64,000 nucleotides of DNA, taken from NCBI GenBank assembly GCA_033764055.1, contig JANRJI010000133.1, positions 1 through 64,000 on the forward strand. Reading direction: 5' to 3'. Made by a program: the position numbers and the translations under genes. This DNA comes from Ga0077555 sp033764055 (GTDB taxonomy: Bacteria > Pseudomonadota > Alphaproteobacteria > Rhizobiales > Hyphomicrobiaceae). How positions within the stretch are numbered: the first letter of the stretch is position 1; each line of letters begins with the position of its first letter. Below, one piece after another: positions 33,848-42,393 of the stretch. The notes below the pieces were generated by a model. That model was not told the DNA's origin, made no database searches, and saw only the letters and a program-made list of their open reading frames with translations.

Positions 33848-36800
33848 TCAATGCTTGGCGGTATCGGTCGTGGCGACGGGTTGGCCCGTGCGGCCACGGC
33901 GGGACATGGCAAGCCGCATGCGTGCCCGGTCGCTGCCCTCCGCAGCCGTCGCAGGCGCGGATGCGGCGGCGGCTGTCACTGGCACTTTCAGCTGAGCCAA
34001 GTGACGGGCGAGGCCCGAGACGGTCGGGAAGCGGAAGATGTCCGTCAGCTTCGGCTCGAGCCCGAGCTCCGACGAGATTGCCCGGTGCAGCTCGACGGCG
34101 AGCAGAGAATGGCCTCCGAGGTCGAAGAAGTTCTGCGTCGGCCCAACCTCGTCGAGGCCGAGCAAGCGGCACCAGAGGCCAGCGAGCTGCGGCTCGATAG
34201 AGGAGGATCCCCCGGACGGGGACGCGGTCGCGGGCATCGGCGCCGCCTGTTTCGGCGGCGTGCGGGATTGAGCGCCAACTGCGGCGCCGCGTCCCGCCTC
34301 CGTCGATGCGGGGGCGGCCGGCCGGGTGGCGAGCGCCTTGCGGTCGACCTTGCCATTGGCAGTCAGTGGCAGTCTTTCGAGAACCACAATCGCTGCCGGC
34401 ACCATGATCGCCGGCAGCCGCGTCTCGATGTGCGTGCGTAGCGCGCGCGGATCGGGTGAGGTGCCGGGCATGGCCGTGACGAAGGCTGCGAGCTCCGGGC
34501 CGCTGCCGGTCTCGCGGGCTACGACCACCGCGGCAGCGACGCCGGTTGCTGTTGCGAGCGTCGCCTCGATCTCGCCGAGCTCGATGCGGTGGCCGCGAAT
34601 CTTGACCTGGTGGTCGATGCGCCCCAGGAATTCCAGCGCGCCGCACGGATGGCGTCGTACGAGGTCGCCCGTCCGGTAGTAGCGGCGCGGACCGGAGCCC
34701 GTCTCGCGCATCACGAAGCGCTCGGCTGTCAGCTCCGCGCGATGCCAGTAGCCGTCGGCGACGCCGTCTCCCCCGATCAACAACTCGCCCGCGACGAGCG
34801 CCGGCAGCGGCCGGCCGGAGGTATCCACGATCTCGAGCTGGGTGTTGGCGATGGGGCGGCCGAGCGGCACGAACGGCGCCATGCCGTCGAGCTCGGCGCT
34901 CGTCGACCACACAGTCGTCTCGGTCGGCCCGTACATGTTGAGGACCTTGCCGCGGACCGTGCCGACCAGCTTCCTCGCCATGTCTGGGGGCAACGCCTCG
35001 CCGCCGACCAGCATGGCCTCGAGGCCAGAGAGTGCCGCACGCCCGTCCTCGTCCGCCAGCAGCATCGCCGCCATGGAGGGCGTGCACTGGAAGTGCGTGG
35101 CGCCGTGACGGACGATGTCGCTGGCCACCGAGGCGCGGGGGGCCTCAGCGCCGGCGTTGGCGGCCAGCAACACGTCGGCGAGCAGGGGCAGGCTCGCCAG
35201 AACGCTGTCCGTCTCGACACCGAAATCGATCAGGCAGGCCAGCTCGTCGATGCCGAGCCTCTTGAGGCGCCGCGCCATCTCGACGCAACGCTCGGGGGCG
35301 CCGAAGAGGCCGCTCGTCCGGTAGTAGCGGTCGAAGGCGTGCTCCAACACTGCGTCGAGATCCTCGGCGCTCAGATCCGAGGCACTGAGCGCCGCGGCGC
35401 CGGCCTTCTTCGCCTGCTCGTCCTTGTGAATGAGGGTCGGGAAGCTCCACTCCGCCGCCTTGACGATGTCGACGGCGCTGGCGAGATAGCGCTTCATCGG
35501 CTCGCGTACCGTCTCGCGCACCAGCTCCTCGTCGCTGCCGACGAAGGTGTGGAGCATCAGCGTGACGCGGCCTTCGCCGGGATGGCCCGCCTCGCGCCGG
35601 GCCTTGCGGTAGAGCGCGACGTTGCCGGCCAACTCCTCGACCGACATGCCGAGCAGGTGCGTCAACACGTTCCAGCCGCGCCGGCCTGCGATCTCGAACG
35701 TCTCGGGATTGCGGGCAGCCGTCAGCCAAACGGGCAGCGCCGTCTGAACCGGCCTCGGCAGCGTCCCGATCAGCGCCTTGCCGCCGTTCGGCTTGTCGCG
35801 CTCGATGCGCTCGCCGCGCCACAGCCGCTCGATGGTGGCGATGTGCTCGAGCATCAGGGCCTTGCGGTCGGCGAAGGCGTGGGTAGCGAGCACGAAATCC
35901 TCGGGCATCCAGCCGGCCGCAAACGCGACGCCAGCGCGCCCGCCGGAGATGTTGTCGATCAGCGACCAGTCCTCGGCGACCCGCAGTGGATCATGCAGGG
36001 GCAGCACGCAACTGCCGGCCCGAATGGCGACATTGCGGGTCACCGCCGCGATCGCGGCACCCGTCACCGCCGGGTTCGGATAGATGCCGCCGAAGCCATG
36101 GAAATGGCGCTCCGGCGTCCACACCGCCTCGAAACCGTGGGCATCGGCGAAGCGGGCGCCCTCCATCAGCAGCCGATAGGTGTCGGCGCTGCCGCCGGCA
36201 CGCATCTCGCCGCCCGGGGCGCCGGACGCGGCGAAGTAGAACAGGCTGAAGGCCAGCGCCGCCTCGGGCTCGACCTCGGGCACCTCCGAATGCAGCGCTA
36301 TGGTGTAGCCGCGGGCGAGCGTCCAGAGCAGCTCCAAGACCGAGATGTCGAACGAGATGCTCGTGACGGCGAGCCACGTCCCTCCGTCGCGGTGAGGAAC
36401 GCGCTCGTCCATGCCGGCGAAGAAGTTGGCGACGTTGGCGTGAGTCAGGCGCACGCCCTTCGGTCGCCCGGTCGAGCCGGAGGTGAAGGTGACGTAGGCG
36501 AGGTCCGACAGGGCACGATCCGAAGGTGGCGAGAAGCCGCCATCGCCTGCCGCGACGGCCACGCCGCGTGGTGTGCCGGACCTGTCGACGACGATGACGC
36601 CGTCGCCCGCCTCCGACGTCTTGTCCGTGACCAGCAAGCGTGCCCCGGAATCCTCCCGGATCAACTGGATGCGGTCCTTCGGGAAACGGGGATCGACGGG
36701 CACGTAGGCCGCGCCAGCGCGCAGGATCGCGACCAGCGTCACGACCATTGCGGGCGTGCGCTCGAGGGCGACGGCGACGAGGCTGCCGCGTCCAGCGCCG

Positions 36801-38641
36801 CGCGCGGTGAGGTGAGAGGCCAGTGCGTCGATTCGGTCGGACAGCTCGCGGTATGTCAGCGCCAGCGAATGCCAGCGCAAGGCGATCCGGTCGGGTGTTG
36901 CGGCGGCCTGAGCGGCGATGGCGACATCGATGTGACGGGCGGCGACCGGTGTCGCCGTGGCGTCGTTGATCGCGGAAAAGAGCTGGCGCTCGGCCTCCGG
37001 CACCAGAGGCAGGCTCTCCACCGGCGCCTCGCAGTGGCCTCTGAGCCAGGCGAGGACATGCGCGAGGTGGCTGGCCATTGTCGCGGCGGTTGCCGGGCCA
37101 TAGCTCGCCGCGTCGACGGCGAGCTCGACTGCTCGGGTCGCGGTGTCGAGATGCAGGACGATGCTCGCACCGTGATCGGCGGCGCCGGAGCCGCCGGTCC
37201 CGGCGACGAAGGCGATGAGCGGCTGCGGGAGACCGGCCAACGGTGCCTCAGCACGCGCGAGGCGGCTCGCAAGATCTCGCGCGACAGGGCCCGTACGCTC
37301 GGCTGTCGCGATCGCCTCGGCAGTGCGTCGCACGATCGAGGCGGGTGTCTCGGCTCCGCTGCTGGTCAGCAGAAGCGGTCGATCCGCGCGGAAGAGCCCC
37401 GTTGCTCCGTCGACAGTGGCGGACGTCGCGGGCGTCTCGATCGATACGAGCACCCGGGGCCCGAGATCGAGCCTCTGAAGCCATATGGCCAGCGCGGACA
37501 GGAGCACGGCCTCATCGGCGGCCCCGAGCGCCGCGGCGGCGGCAGGCAGGTCTGCAGCAACCGGGTTGCGGTGCCACGATCCCGCCGTGCTACGCCACTC
37601 GGCTGGCTTGGCGAGCCGCGGGTAAGGGAGCTCCAGCCCCGCAGCGACCACACCCAGCGTCTTCAACCAGAACGGCTCTGCGCGTGCGGCGGCCTCGACC
37701 AGCATCTCGATCTTGGGCAGGCTTGCTGCCGGCGGGCGCGAGACCACCAGTCCCGGTGCAAGAGTGAGCAGTGCAGCTGCCGAGACAGGCGTCCCGTCGA
37801 GTGAGGCGAGGCCACCCAGGCGAACGGCACCGCGGCCCGTCGCGATCACGATGGCATCGGCCTCGCGCGCGAGAATGGTTCCGGGTGTTGCCGTCGGAGC
37901 GGCGCCGACGAGAACGTCGGCACTCCCCACCGCGAGCGCGCCTCCAGCCACCATCACCTTCGCCAGTGCCAGCGGATTCCAGTAGCGGCCGTGATCGAGG
38001 GCCCTGACCAGTCTCGCGATGTCCTCGGCCGGCCGGGACGGATCGATCAGTCCGCCAAGCTCCGGCCGGCGGGCCTTTGCGAAGTAGCATCGCTCGCCCG
38101 ACTGCGCCGTCAATGGCAGCTCGCCCTGCTCCAGGAGCGTGACGAGACGCTGGAAGCTCGCGAGGCCAGCCTCGTAGCACTTTGCATTGAGGGAGAAAGC
38201 GGTGTCGTCGGCGGCGATTTCGAACGGTTCAACCACGGCGAGGCGGCCCGCGTCGGCCTTCGTGGTCATCTCGTGCCACGTCACGGCGTGCTGGGTCGCA
38301 CCCGCGAGGAGCGCCCACACCGGCACGTTCAGACCTGCCATGCCGGGCAGCGGTCCGTCGTGGAAATTCAGCGAGATGCGGCGTGCCCTGGCGATGAGCG
38401 AGGCCGGCAACATGTCGAGATTGGCGATGCTGAAGAGAATGTCGAAATCTGCTTCGGCCAGCAGCTTGTCTGCGGGCGTCTCATCCTGATTCTCGCATCT
38501 GATGGCGTGGCCGGCACACCATGCCTTGATCTGCGCATTACGGGTCGCCACACCGGCGATCGAGTGGCCATTGCTCAAGAGCTGCTCGGCGCATCGGATC
38601 AGCAGGGTCGAATTGCCGATCAGCATTGTAGAAAAGGTCAC
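33848..38641 (-). CDS. formyltransferase-NRPS with adenylation domain interrupted by a luciferase-like monooxygenase
   Basis: A 1597-aa protein. Domains: formyltransferase (1 to about 290) with the NFH catalytic motif near residue 92 and its Asp in KADAGRL; the C-terminal half only of a condensation domain (about 300-550), with no HHxxxDG; adenylation N-part with FTSGSTGRPKG (near 722) and FDIS (near 763); a luciferase-like flavin monooxygenase (about 797-1165) of the MupA/Atu3671 type; adenylation C-part with NMYGPTE (near 1235), YRTGDL (near 1322) and NGKVDRKAL; and a carrier protein with LGGHSL (near 1510). It would activate one amino acid, oxidise it in place and possibly N-formylate it. 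The GTG at 38641 has AGGAA upstream. The PPTase gene ends 58 bases before it and the PKS follows 17 bases after. The Asp of FDIS implies an amino-acid substrate; its identity cannot be read. Confidence 0.92.
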   Translation of the reverse strand: MTFSTMLIGNSTLLIRCAEQLLSNGHSIAGVATRNAQIKAWCAGHAIRCENQDETPADKLLAEADFDILFSIANLDMLPASLIARARRISLNFHDGPLPGMAGLNVPVWALLAGATQHAVTWHEMTTKADAGRLAVVEPFEIAADDTAFSLNAKCYEAGLASFQRLVTLLEQGELPLTAQSGERCYFAKARRPELGGLIDPSRPAEDIARLVRALDHGRYWNPLALAKVMVAGGALAVGSADVLVGAAPTATPGTILAREADAIVIATGRGAVRLGGLASLDGTPVSAAALLTLAPGLVVSRPPAASLPKIEMLVEAAARAEPFWLKTLGVVAAGLELPYPRLAKPAEWRSTAGSWHRNPVAADLPAAAAALGAADEAVLLSALAIWLQRLDLGPRVLVSIETPATSATVDGATGLFRADRPLLLTSSGAETPASIVRRTAEAIATAERTGPVARDLASRLARAEAPLAGLPQPLIAFVAGTGGSGAADHGASIVLHLDTATRAVELAVDAASYGPATAATMASHLAHVLAWLRGHCEAPVESLPLVPEAERQLFSAINDATATPVAARHIDVAIAAQAAATPDRIALRWHSLALTYRELSDRIDALASHLTARGAGRGSLVAVALERTPAMVVTLVAILRAGAAYVPVDPRFPKDRIQLIREDSGARLLVTDKTSEAGDGVIVVDRSGTPRGVAVAAGDGGFSPPSDRALSDLAYVTFTSGSTGRPKGVRLTHANVANFFAGMDERVPHRDGGTWLAVTSISFDISVLELLWTLARGYTIALHSEVPEVEPEAALAFSLFYFAASGAPGGEMRAGGSADTYRLLMEGARFADAHGFEAVWTPERHFHGFGGIYPNPAVTGAAIAAVTRNVAIRAGSCVLPLHDPLRVAEDWSLIDNISGGRAGVAFAAGWMPEDFVLATHAFADRKALMLEHIATIERLWRGERIERDKPNGGKALIGTLPRPVQTALPVWLTAARNPETFEIAGRRGWNVLTHLLGMSVEELAGNVALYRKARREAGHPGEGRVTLMLHTFVGSDEELVRETVREPMKRYLASAVDIVKAAEWSFPTLIHKDEQAKKAGAAALSASDLSAEDLDAVLEHAFDRYYRTSGLFGAPERCVEMARRLKRLGIDELACLIDFGVETDSVLASLPLLADVLLAANAGAEAPRASVASDIVRHGATHFQCTPSMAAMLLADEDGRAALSGLEAMLVGGEALPPDMARKLVGTVRGKVLNMYGPTETTVWSTSAELDGMAPFVPLGRPIANTQLEIVDTSGRPLPALVAGELLIGGDGVADGYWHRAELTAERFVMRETGSGPRRYYRTGDLVRRHPCGALEFLGRIDHQVKIRGHRIELGEIEATLATATGVAAAVVVARETGSGPELAAFVTAMPGTSPDPRALRTHIETRLPAIMVPAAIVVLERLPLTANGKVDRKALATRPAAPASTEAGRGAAVGAQSRTPPKQAAPMPATASPSGGSSSIEPQLAGLWCRLLGLDEVGPTQNFFDLGGHSLLAVELHRAISSELGLEPKLTDIFRFPTVSGLARHLAQLKVPVTAAAASAPATAAEGSDRARMRLAMSRRGRTGQPVATTDTAKH

Positions 38642-38672
38642 GTGTGCAGTTCCTACTCGGCTGGCCTCGACG

Positions 38673-38690
38673 GATAGATATTAATCTATC
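38673..38690. promoter_or_regulatory. palindrome just upstream of the NRPS gene
   Basis: GATAGAT (38673-38679) and ATCTATC (38684-38690) flank ATTA. The perfect 7-bp arms lie 32-49 bases before the NRPS GTG, in an A/T-rich patch unlike its surroundings. It may be an operator or a weak processing hairpin between the PPTase and NRPS genes. Confidence 0.45.
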
Positions 38691-38699
38691 GCTTCAACA

Positions 38700-39521
38700 C
38701 TATCGCATAAGTACCGATATGTGAAGGTGAGAGGAAGACTGGCAAAGGCTGTTCCGGTCAATATCGTTTCTGCCCGAGTCGTTGCCGATTGCGGGACTTG
38801 TTTTGGCTACTCGGTTAATTTTATCCCGCATCGACAGCAGGGATATTTGGTAAATTCCGTGTATCTCGGCCAGAATATCGGGCACTGCGATGGCGGCGGC
38901 GATCTCCAGGCCGAGGTCGAGGTCCAAGAGGGTCCACCCGGCGGCGCAGCCCAGGCCCGGAGGGAGGGAAGCAGGGCGGCAGGATCGGCTTGGCGCGAGA
39001 GGAACCTCCACGATCTCGGGTGCGCCCGAAAGGCCGAGCCCTGCTGCCTTCAGGATCGCCTCCTTGCGAACCCAGGCTCGGTGGAACGCCGCGCATCGGC
39101 GAGCCGCGTTCATCGCGCCGAGCTGTGCGAGCTCGCCCGGTGCGAGAACCGTCGCAGGGAGGTCGCGCGACAGGTCCACGTGCTCGATGTCGATACCCAC
39201 CGGAGAGGTCGGGCATGTGGCGATGGCAAGTGCCGGCCCAGAATGGCTGACATTGAAGTGCAGCAACCGCGCGAGACGGCCGGCCAGCTCTGGCTTGCCG
39301 TGCGTGCCGTTGGCGAGCTCGATGTCCCGTGCACGCGTGCCGAGCTGAGACGCGAGAATGTGTCGAAGCGAGACACGAGAGGCAGCGGCGCGATGGGCGA
39401 GCAGGGCGCCCCGCAGGCGCCCGACGGTGGCGCGCTCGTCCGGCGTGAGCCAGTCCTCGAGCTGCCGCCGGTCGAGACGCATCTCATCGAGATTGCCGAT
39501 CCAGACTACCACGTGGTGCAT
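38700..39521 (-). CDS. 4'-phosphopantetheinyl transferase (Sfp type)
   Basis: A 273-aa Sfp-type enzyme that attaches phosphopantetheine from CoA to the Ser of carrier proteins. The signature residues are present: NVSHSG near residue 105, GIDIEHVD near 125 (metal ligands) and FHRAWVRKEAILKAAG near 165. It most likely activates the carrier domains of the NRPS and PKS encoded directly downstream. GAGGGA upstream supports the ATG at 39521. The last 45 residues (from MRDKINRVAKTS) go past the usual family end, are polar, and come from markedly lower-GC DNA than the rest, which suggests a tail added by recombination or a mutated former stop. Confidence 0.9.
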   Translation of the reverse strand: MHHVVVWIGNLDEMRLDRRQLEDWLTPDERATVGRLRGALLAHRAAASRVSLRHILASQLGTRARDIELANGTHGKPELAGRLARLLHFNVSHSGPALAIATCPTSPVGIDIEHVDLSRDLPATVLAPGELAQLGAMNAARRCAAFHRAWVRKEAILKAAGLGLSGAPEIVEVPLAPSRSCRPASLPPGLGCAAGWTLLDLDLGLEIAAAIAVPDILAEIHGIYQISLLSMRDKINRVAKTSPAIGNDSGRNDIDRNSLCQSSSHLHISVLMR

Positions 39522-39571
39522 GGGGCGAATCCCTCGAGAGCGCTCAGGCCGGTGCACCGGGCGTGCGGCGC

Positions 39572-40861
39572 TCAAGCTCCCTTGGGCAGGCGCCCCCACA
39601 GTGGTGCACCCGTGATGCGAGCGAGCGAGTCGGCGGAGCGCAGGCGCGTGTCGGACAGATTGGCGACCAACGCAAGACCCAGGCCAAGCAGGGCCCCGGT
39701 CGTCATCGCAAACAGTACGATCACGCCTCGGCGGAGCAGAGGGAACTCCGGGTCCTTCGGCGGATCGATGATGGTGATCTGCTCCGGCGCGCGCAGGATC
39801 TGGAACTTCTTGACGGCGCTGCGGGTGCCGAAGCGGCGCTCGGCCTCGACCAGCTTCTCGCGTGCCGACTGGAGGCTCGCCTGCAGCTCGTTGCGCTTTT
39901 CCTCCATGGAGGCGGCGGTGGTTTCGGCCTGGCGGCCTTCGGCCACCGTCGTGGCGAGCTGATCGATCTCGCGCTGACGCTCGCCGAAGACCCGCTCGAG
40001 CCCCTGCAGCTCGATCAGCCGCTCGAGATGCTTCTGAGCGATCGAGACATCCATGCGGGGCTCGTCGCTGCGTGAGCCGAGCTGCGCGATGCGGGCCCGC
40101 GCGGCATCGATGCTGCCGTCGAGCGAGGCAGCCTGGCCCGGCGCGAGCTTCAGCTCGTTGCGCAGTGCATCGATCTCGTCGCGCGCGTGCCGCTGTACGT
40201 CGAGCAGGTTCGCCAGTCGCTGACCCTGGCCGTCGGCGGTGCTGGTTGCCACGGCGCGATGGCTCTCCTGGTGGCGTACGAACTCCCTGTACTCACGCTC
40301 GATGCTGGCCAGCTGGTCGCGGCGGCGCTCGACGATGACCTGCGGTGCCGTGATGATCACGTCCTCGGGTGCCATCAGGCTCTCGAGCAGGCGCGCCGTG
40401 ATGGCTTCGAGTGTCTTGCCGAGCCCTTCCGCCACCGGTCCCTTGAGGCGGACCTCGATGATCTCGCTCGACAGCATCGAGATGGAGATGGCGCGCTGCA
40501 GCTCGCCGATCTCGAGCGACCACTCCTTCGGATCTCTCGGCTGCTTGTCGCGTCGCAACTCGCGGACCACGGCTTTGAGCACGTGCTCGCTTTTCAGCAG
40601 AGCCTGCAAGCCGTTCAGCCGGTCCTGCGTCTGGTACGGCTGCTGGGGCATGGAGTTGCCGGACAACGGGCCGCCACCGGCCTCCTGCAGCAGGAGCAGA
40701 GTGGTTGCGACGAACGTGCGGGGCAGCCAGTAGCTGAGTGCGATGCCGATCGGGATGCTGGCAATCAGTGGAATCAGCAGAAGGTAGCGGCGCACCCAGA
40801 TCAGGCACAGCTGTCGTTGCAGCGCCTGGGCGATGGTGGCAGCGGATGACGGATGGGTCAT
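39572..40861 (-). CDS. Wzz/ExoP-like polysaccharide copolymerase without kinase domain
   Basis: A 429-aa inner-membrane protein with a helix near residues 25-45 (LLLIPLIASIPIGIALSYWL), a long periplasmic coiled coil (about 180-360) and a second helix near 385-407 preceded by the Pro-rich PKDPEFPLLRRG. This is the chain-length regulator layout of Wzx/Wzy systems. After the second helix it ends with RLRSADSLARITGAPLWG, the linker that normally leads into a tyrosine-kinase domain, but here stops. The kinase-like partner is a separate gene at 51381. The ATG at 40861 overlaps the upstream stop by ATGA, showing translational coupling with the polymerase gene. Confidence 0.85.
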   Translation of the reverse strand: MTHPSSAATIAQALQRQLCLIWVRRYLLLIPLIASIPIGIALSYWLPRTFVATTLLLLQEAGGGPLSGNSMPQQPYQTQDRLNGLQALLKSEHVLKAVVRELRRDKQPRDPKEWSLEIGELQRAISISMLSSEIIEVRLKGPVAEGLGKTLEAITARLLESLMAPEDVIITAPQVIVERRRDQLASIEREYREFVRHQESHRAVATSTADGQGQRLANLLDVQRHARDEIDALRNELKLAPGQAASLDGSIDAARARIAQLGSRSDEPRMDVSIAQKHLERLIELQGLERVFGERQREIDQLATTVAEGRQAETTAASMEEKRNELQASLQSAREKLVEAERRFGTRSAVKKFQILRAPEQITIIDPPKDPEFPLLRRGVIVLFAMTTGALLGLGLALVANLSDTRLRSADSLARITGAPLWGRLPKGA

Positions 40862-42390
40862 GCGTGTCTCGTGAGTGAGGTCCGGGACAGAATGTCGGGG
40901 ATGGAGCGGAGGGCGGAAGCCGCGGCTGGGTCTGCGGTCGTGCGATCCGCCGCGGGGCGGCGGCCCCCTCGACGGGTGCGGTCGGGCCGCCACCATCCGG
41001 GTGGCGAGCTGCCGAGAACCTCGCGGGCGTGCGTCTCGGCAAAGATGCCGAGCGCGACGACGAGCGCGACGATCGTGTAGAGCGGCCACGTCACGTGCTG
41101 GCCGAGAAACGTTCCCCCGACGCAGAACGTAACCAGGCTTCCCTTCAAGCCCAATGCGAATGCGCGCATCTGGACCGACCCGCCGAGCGTGTCGAGCGTG
41201 GTCTTTGCCGTCTGGACGGTCACCATGGCCCGAGCGATCATCGTGACCAGGACGAGGAGGCCCACGAAGCCCATCTCGCCGAGGATGCCGAACCAGGTGC
41301 TGTGTGGCGCGAGATCGCGTTGGACCCACTCGGGGGTGTAGAAATAGAAGGCGCTAGGGAAGCCGGCGATGCCGACGCCGGTGTACGGACGGTCGAGGCC
41401 CATGTTGATGGCGGCAGTCCAGGCGAGCGTGCGCAGATAGCTCGACTGATCGAGCCCGCTTTCCTGCAGCTCGGCAAAGCCGCCGGACTGCCTGCCTCCG
41501 ATCCCCATCGCGAGGAAGAGCAATGCTGCCGTCGCGGCGAGGAGAAGGAGCAAGGTGTTTCTCGAGCGGACGTAGTGGATGCCCACGACGCCGAGGCCTG
41601 CGACGACCGCCAGAAGCCCGCCACGGCTCTGCGTGGCCATGATGCCGGTGAGCGTCGCCGCCGCGGCGACCGCGCCGAGCGCAGTCAGCAGCGGGCTCGG
41701 CCGGTAGACGAGCATTGCGAGCGAGAAGCAGAACGGGCACATGAGGATGAGCGCGAGGTCGTTCGGGTCCGCGAGCGGCGAGTAGTAGGCGATCCCGATG
41801 GCGACGCGGGTGCCCTCGACCAGATCGATGCCGTGGTACTTGTTGTAGTTGGCGACGAGGCCGATCACGATCCCGCTGAGCAGCGTCGTGATGGTCACGT
41901 GCCGGAAATCGACCTCGCGGCGGATGATCCAGGCGAGCGCGAAGGCAACGGCAATGATCTTCCAGTAGCTCTCCAGCAGGAACTGTTGGCTGCGTGGACG
42001 ATCGAGGGCGACCACGAGCCCGACCGCGGCGAGCGCGAGCAGCGCCAGCATGAGGACGAGCTCCCGCCGCCAGGAGGCGGGATAGGTCCTCGCTAGCACG
42101 ACGTGCCAGACCGTCGCCGCGAGCGCCATCGCGCCGAAGGCCAGCGGCAGGTGCAGTGAATGCAGCGGCCCGATGGCGTCCGGGATCCGATATTGCGACA
42201 GCGCCAGAAAGACGAGAACCCAGATCGTCGGAAAGCTGACGGCGAGCCAGAAGGCGAGCGGGAGTGCGGCGACGACGATGACCGCCGGACCGAGGAAAGT
42301 GGAAGCGTACGCCAGCGCCAGGATCGCCGTCGTTGCCACGGCGATCTGCATCCTCGGGCCCTGCAGCCTCGTGAGCGTGTCGCCGGACAT
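40858..42390 (-). CDS. O-antigen ligase/polymerase family protein (Wzy-like)
   Basis: A 510-aa membrane protein with about twelve helices. The large periplasmic loop near residues 290-380 carries the Wzy_C-type segment including GLDRPYTGVGIAGF and HSTWFGILGEMG, the region in which conserved Arg and His residues act in polymerisation or ligation. It would join lipid-linked repeat units of the polysaccharide. An Arg-rich tail of about 55 residues follows the last helix. It overlaps the wzz-like gene by four bases and lies three bases after the glycoside-hydrolase-like gene stop. Confidence 0.85.
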   Translation of the reverse strand: MSGDTLTRLQGPRMQIAVATTAILALAYASTFLGPAVIVVAALPLAFWLAVSFPTIWVLVFLALSQYRIPDAIGPLHSLHLPLAFGAMALAATVWHVVLARTYPASWRRELVLMLALLALAAVGLVVALDRPRSQQFLLESYWKIIAVAFALAWIIRREVDFRHVTITTLLSGIVIGLVANYNKYHGIDLVEGTRVAIGIAYYSPLADPNDLALILMCPFCFSLAMLVYRPSPLLTALGAVAAAATLTGIMATQSRGGLLAVVAGLGVVGIHYVRSRNTLLLLLAATAALLFLAMGIGGRQSGGFAELQESGLDQSSYLRTLAWTAAINMGLDRPYTGVGIAGFPSAFYFYTPEWVQRDLAPHSTWFGILGEMGFVGLLVLVTMIARAMVTVQTAKTTLDTLGGSVQMRAFALGLKGSLVTFCVGGTFLGQHVTWPLYTIVALVVALGIFAETHAREVLGSSPPGWWRPDRTRRGGRRPAADRTTADPAAASALRSIPDILSRTSLTRHA

Positions 42391-42393
42391 GGT

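Noticed and set aside
34589..37804. A 1071-codon open frame on the plus strand opposite the NRPS
   Set aside because: Antisense shadow of the NRPS; composition is typical of reverse-complement high-GC coding DNA.
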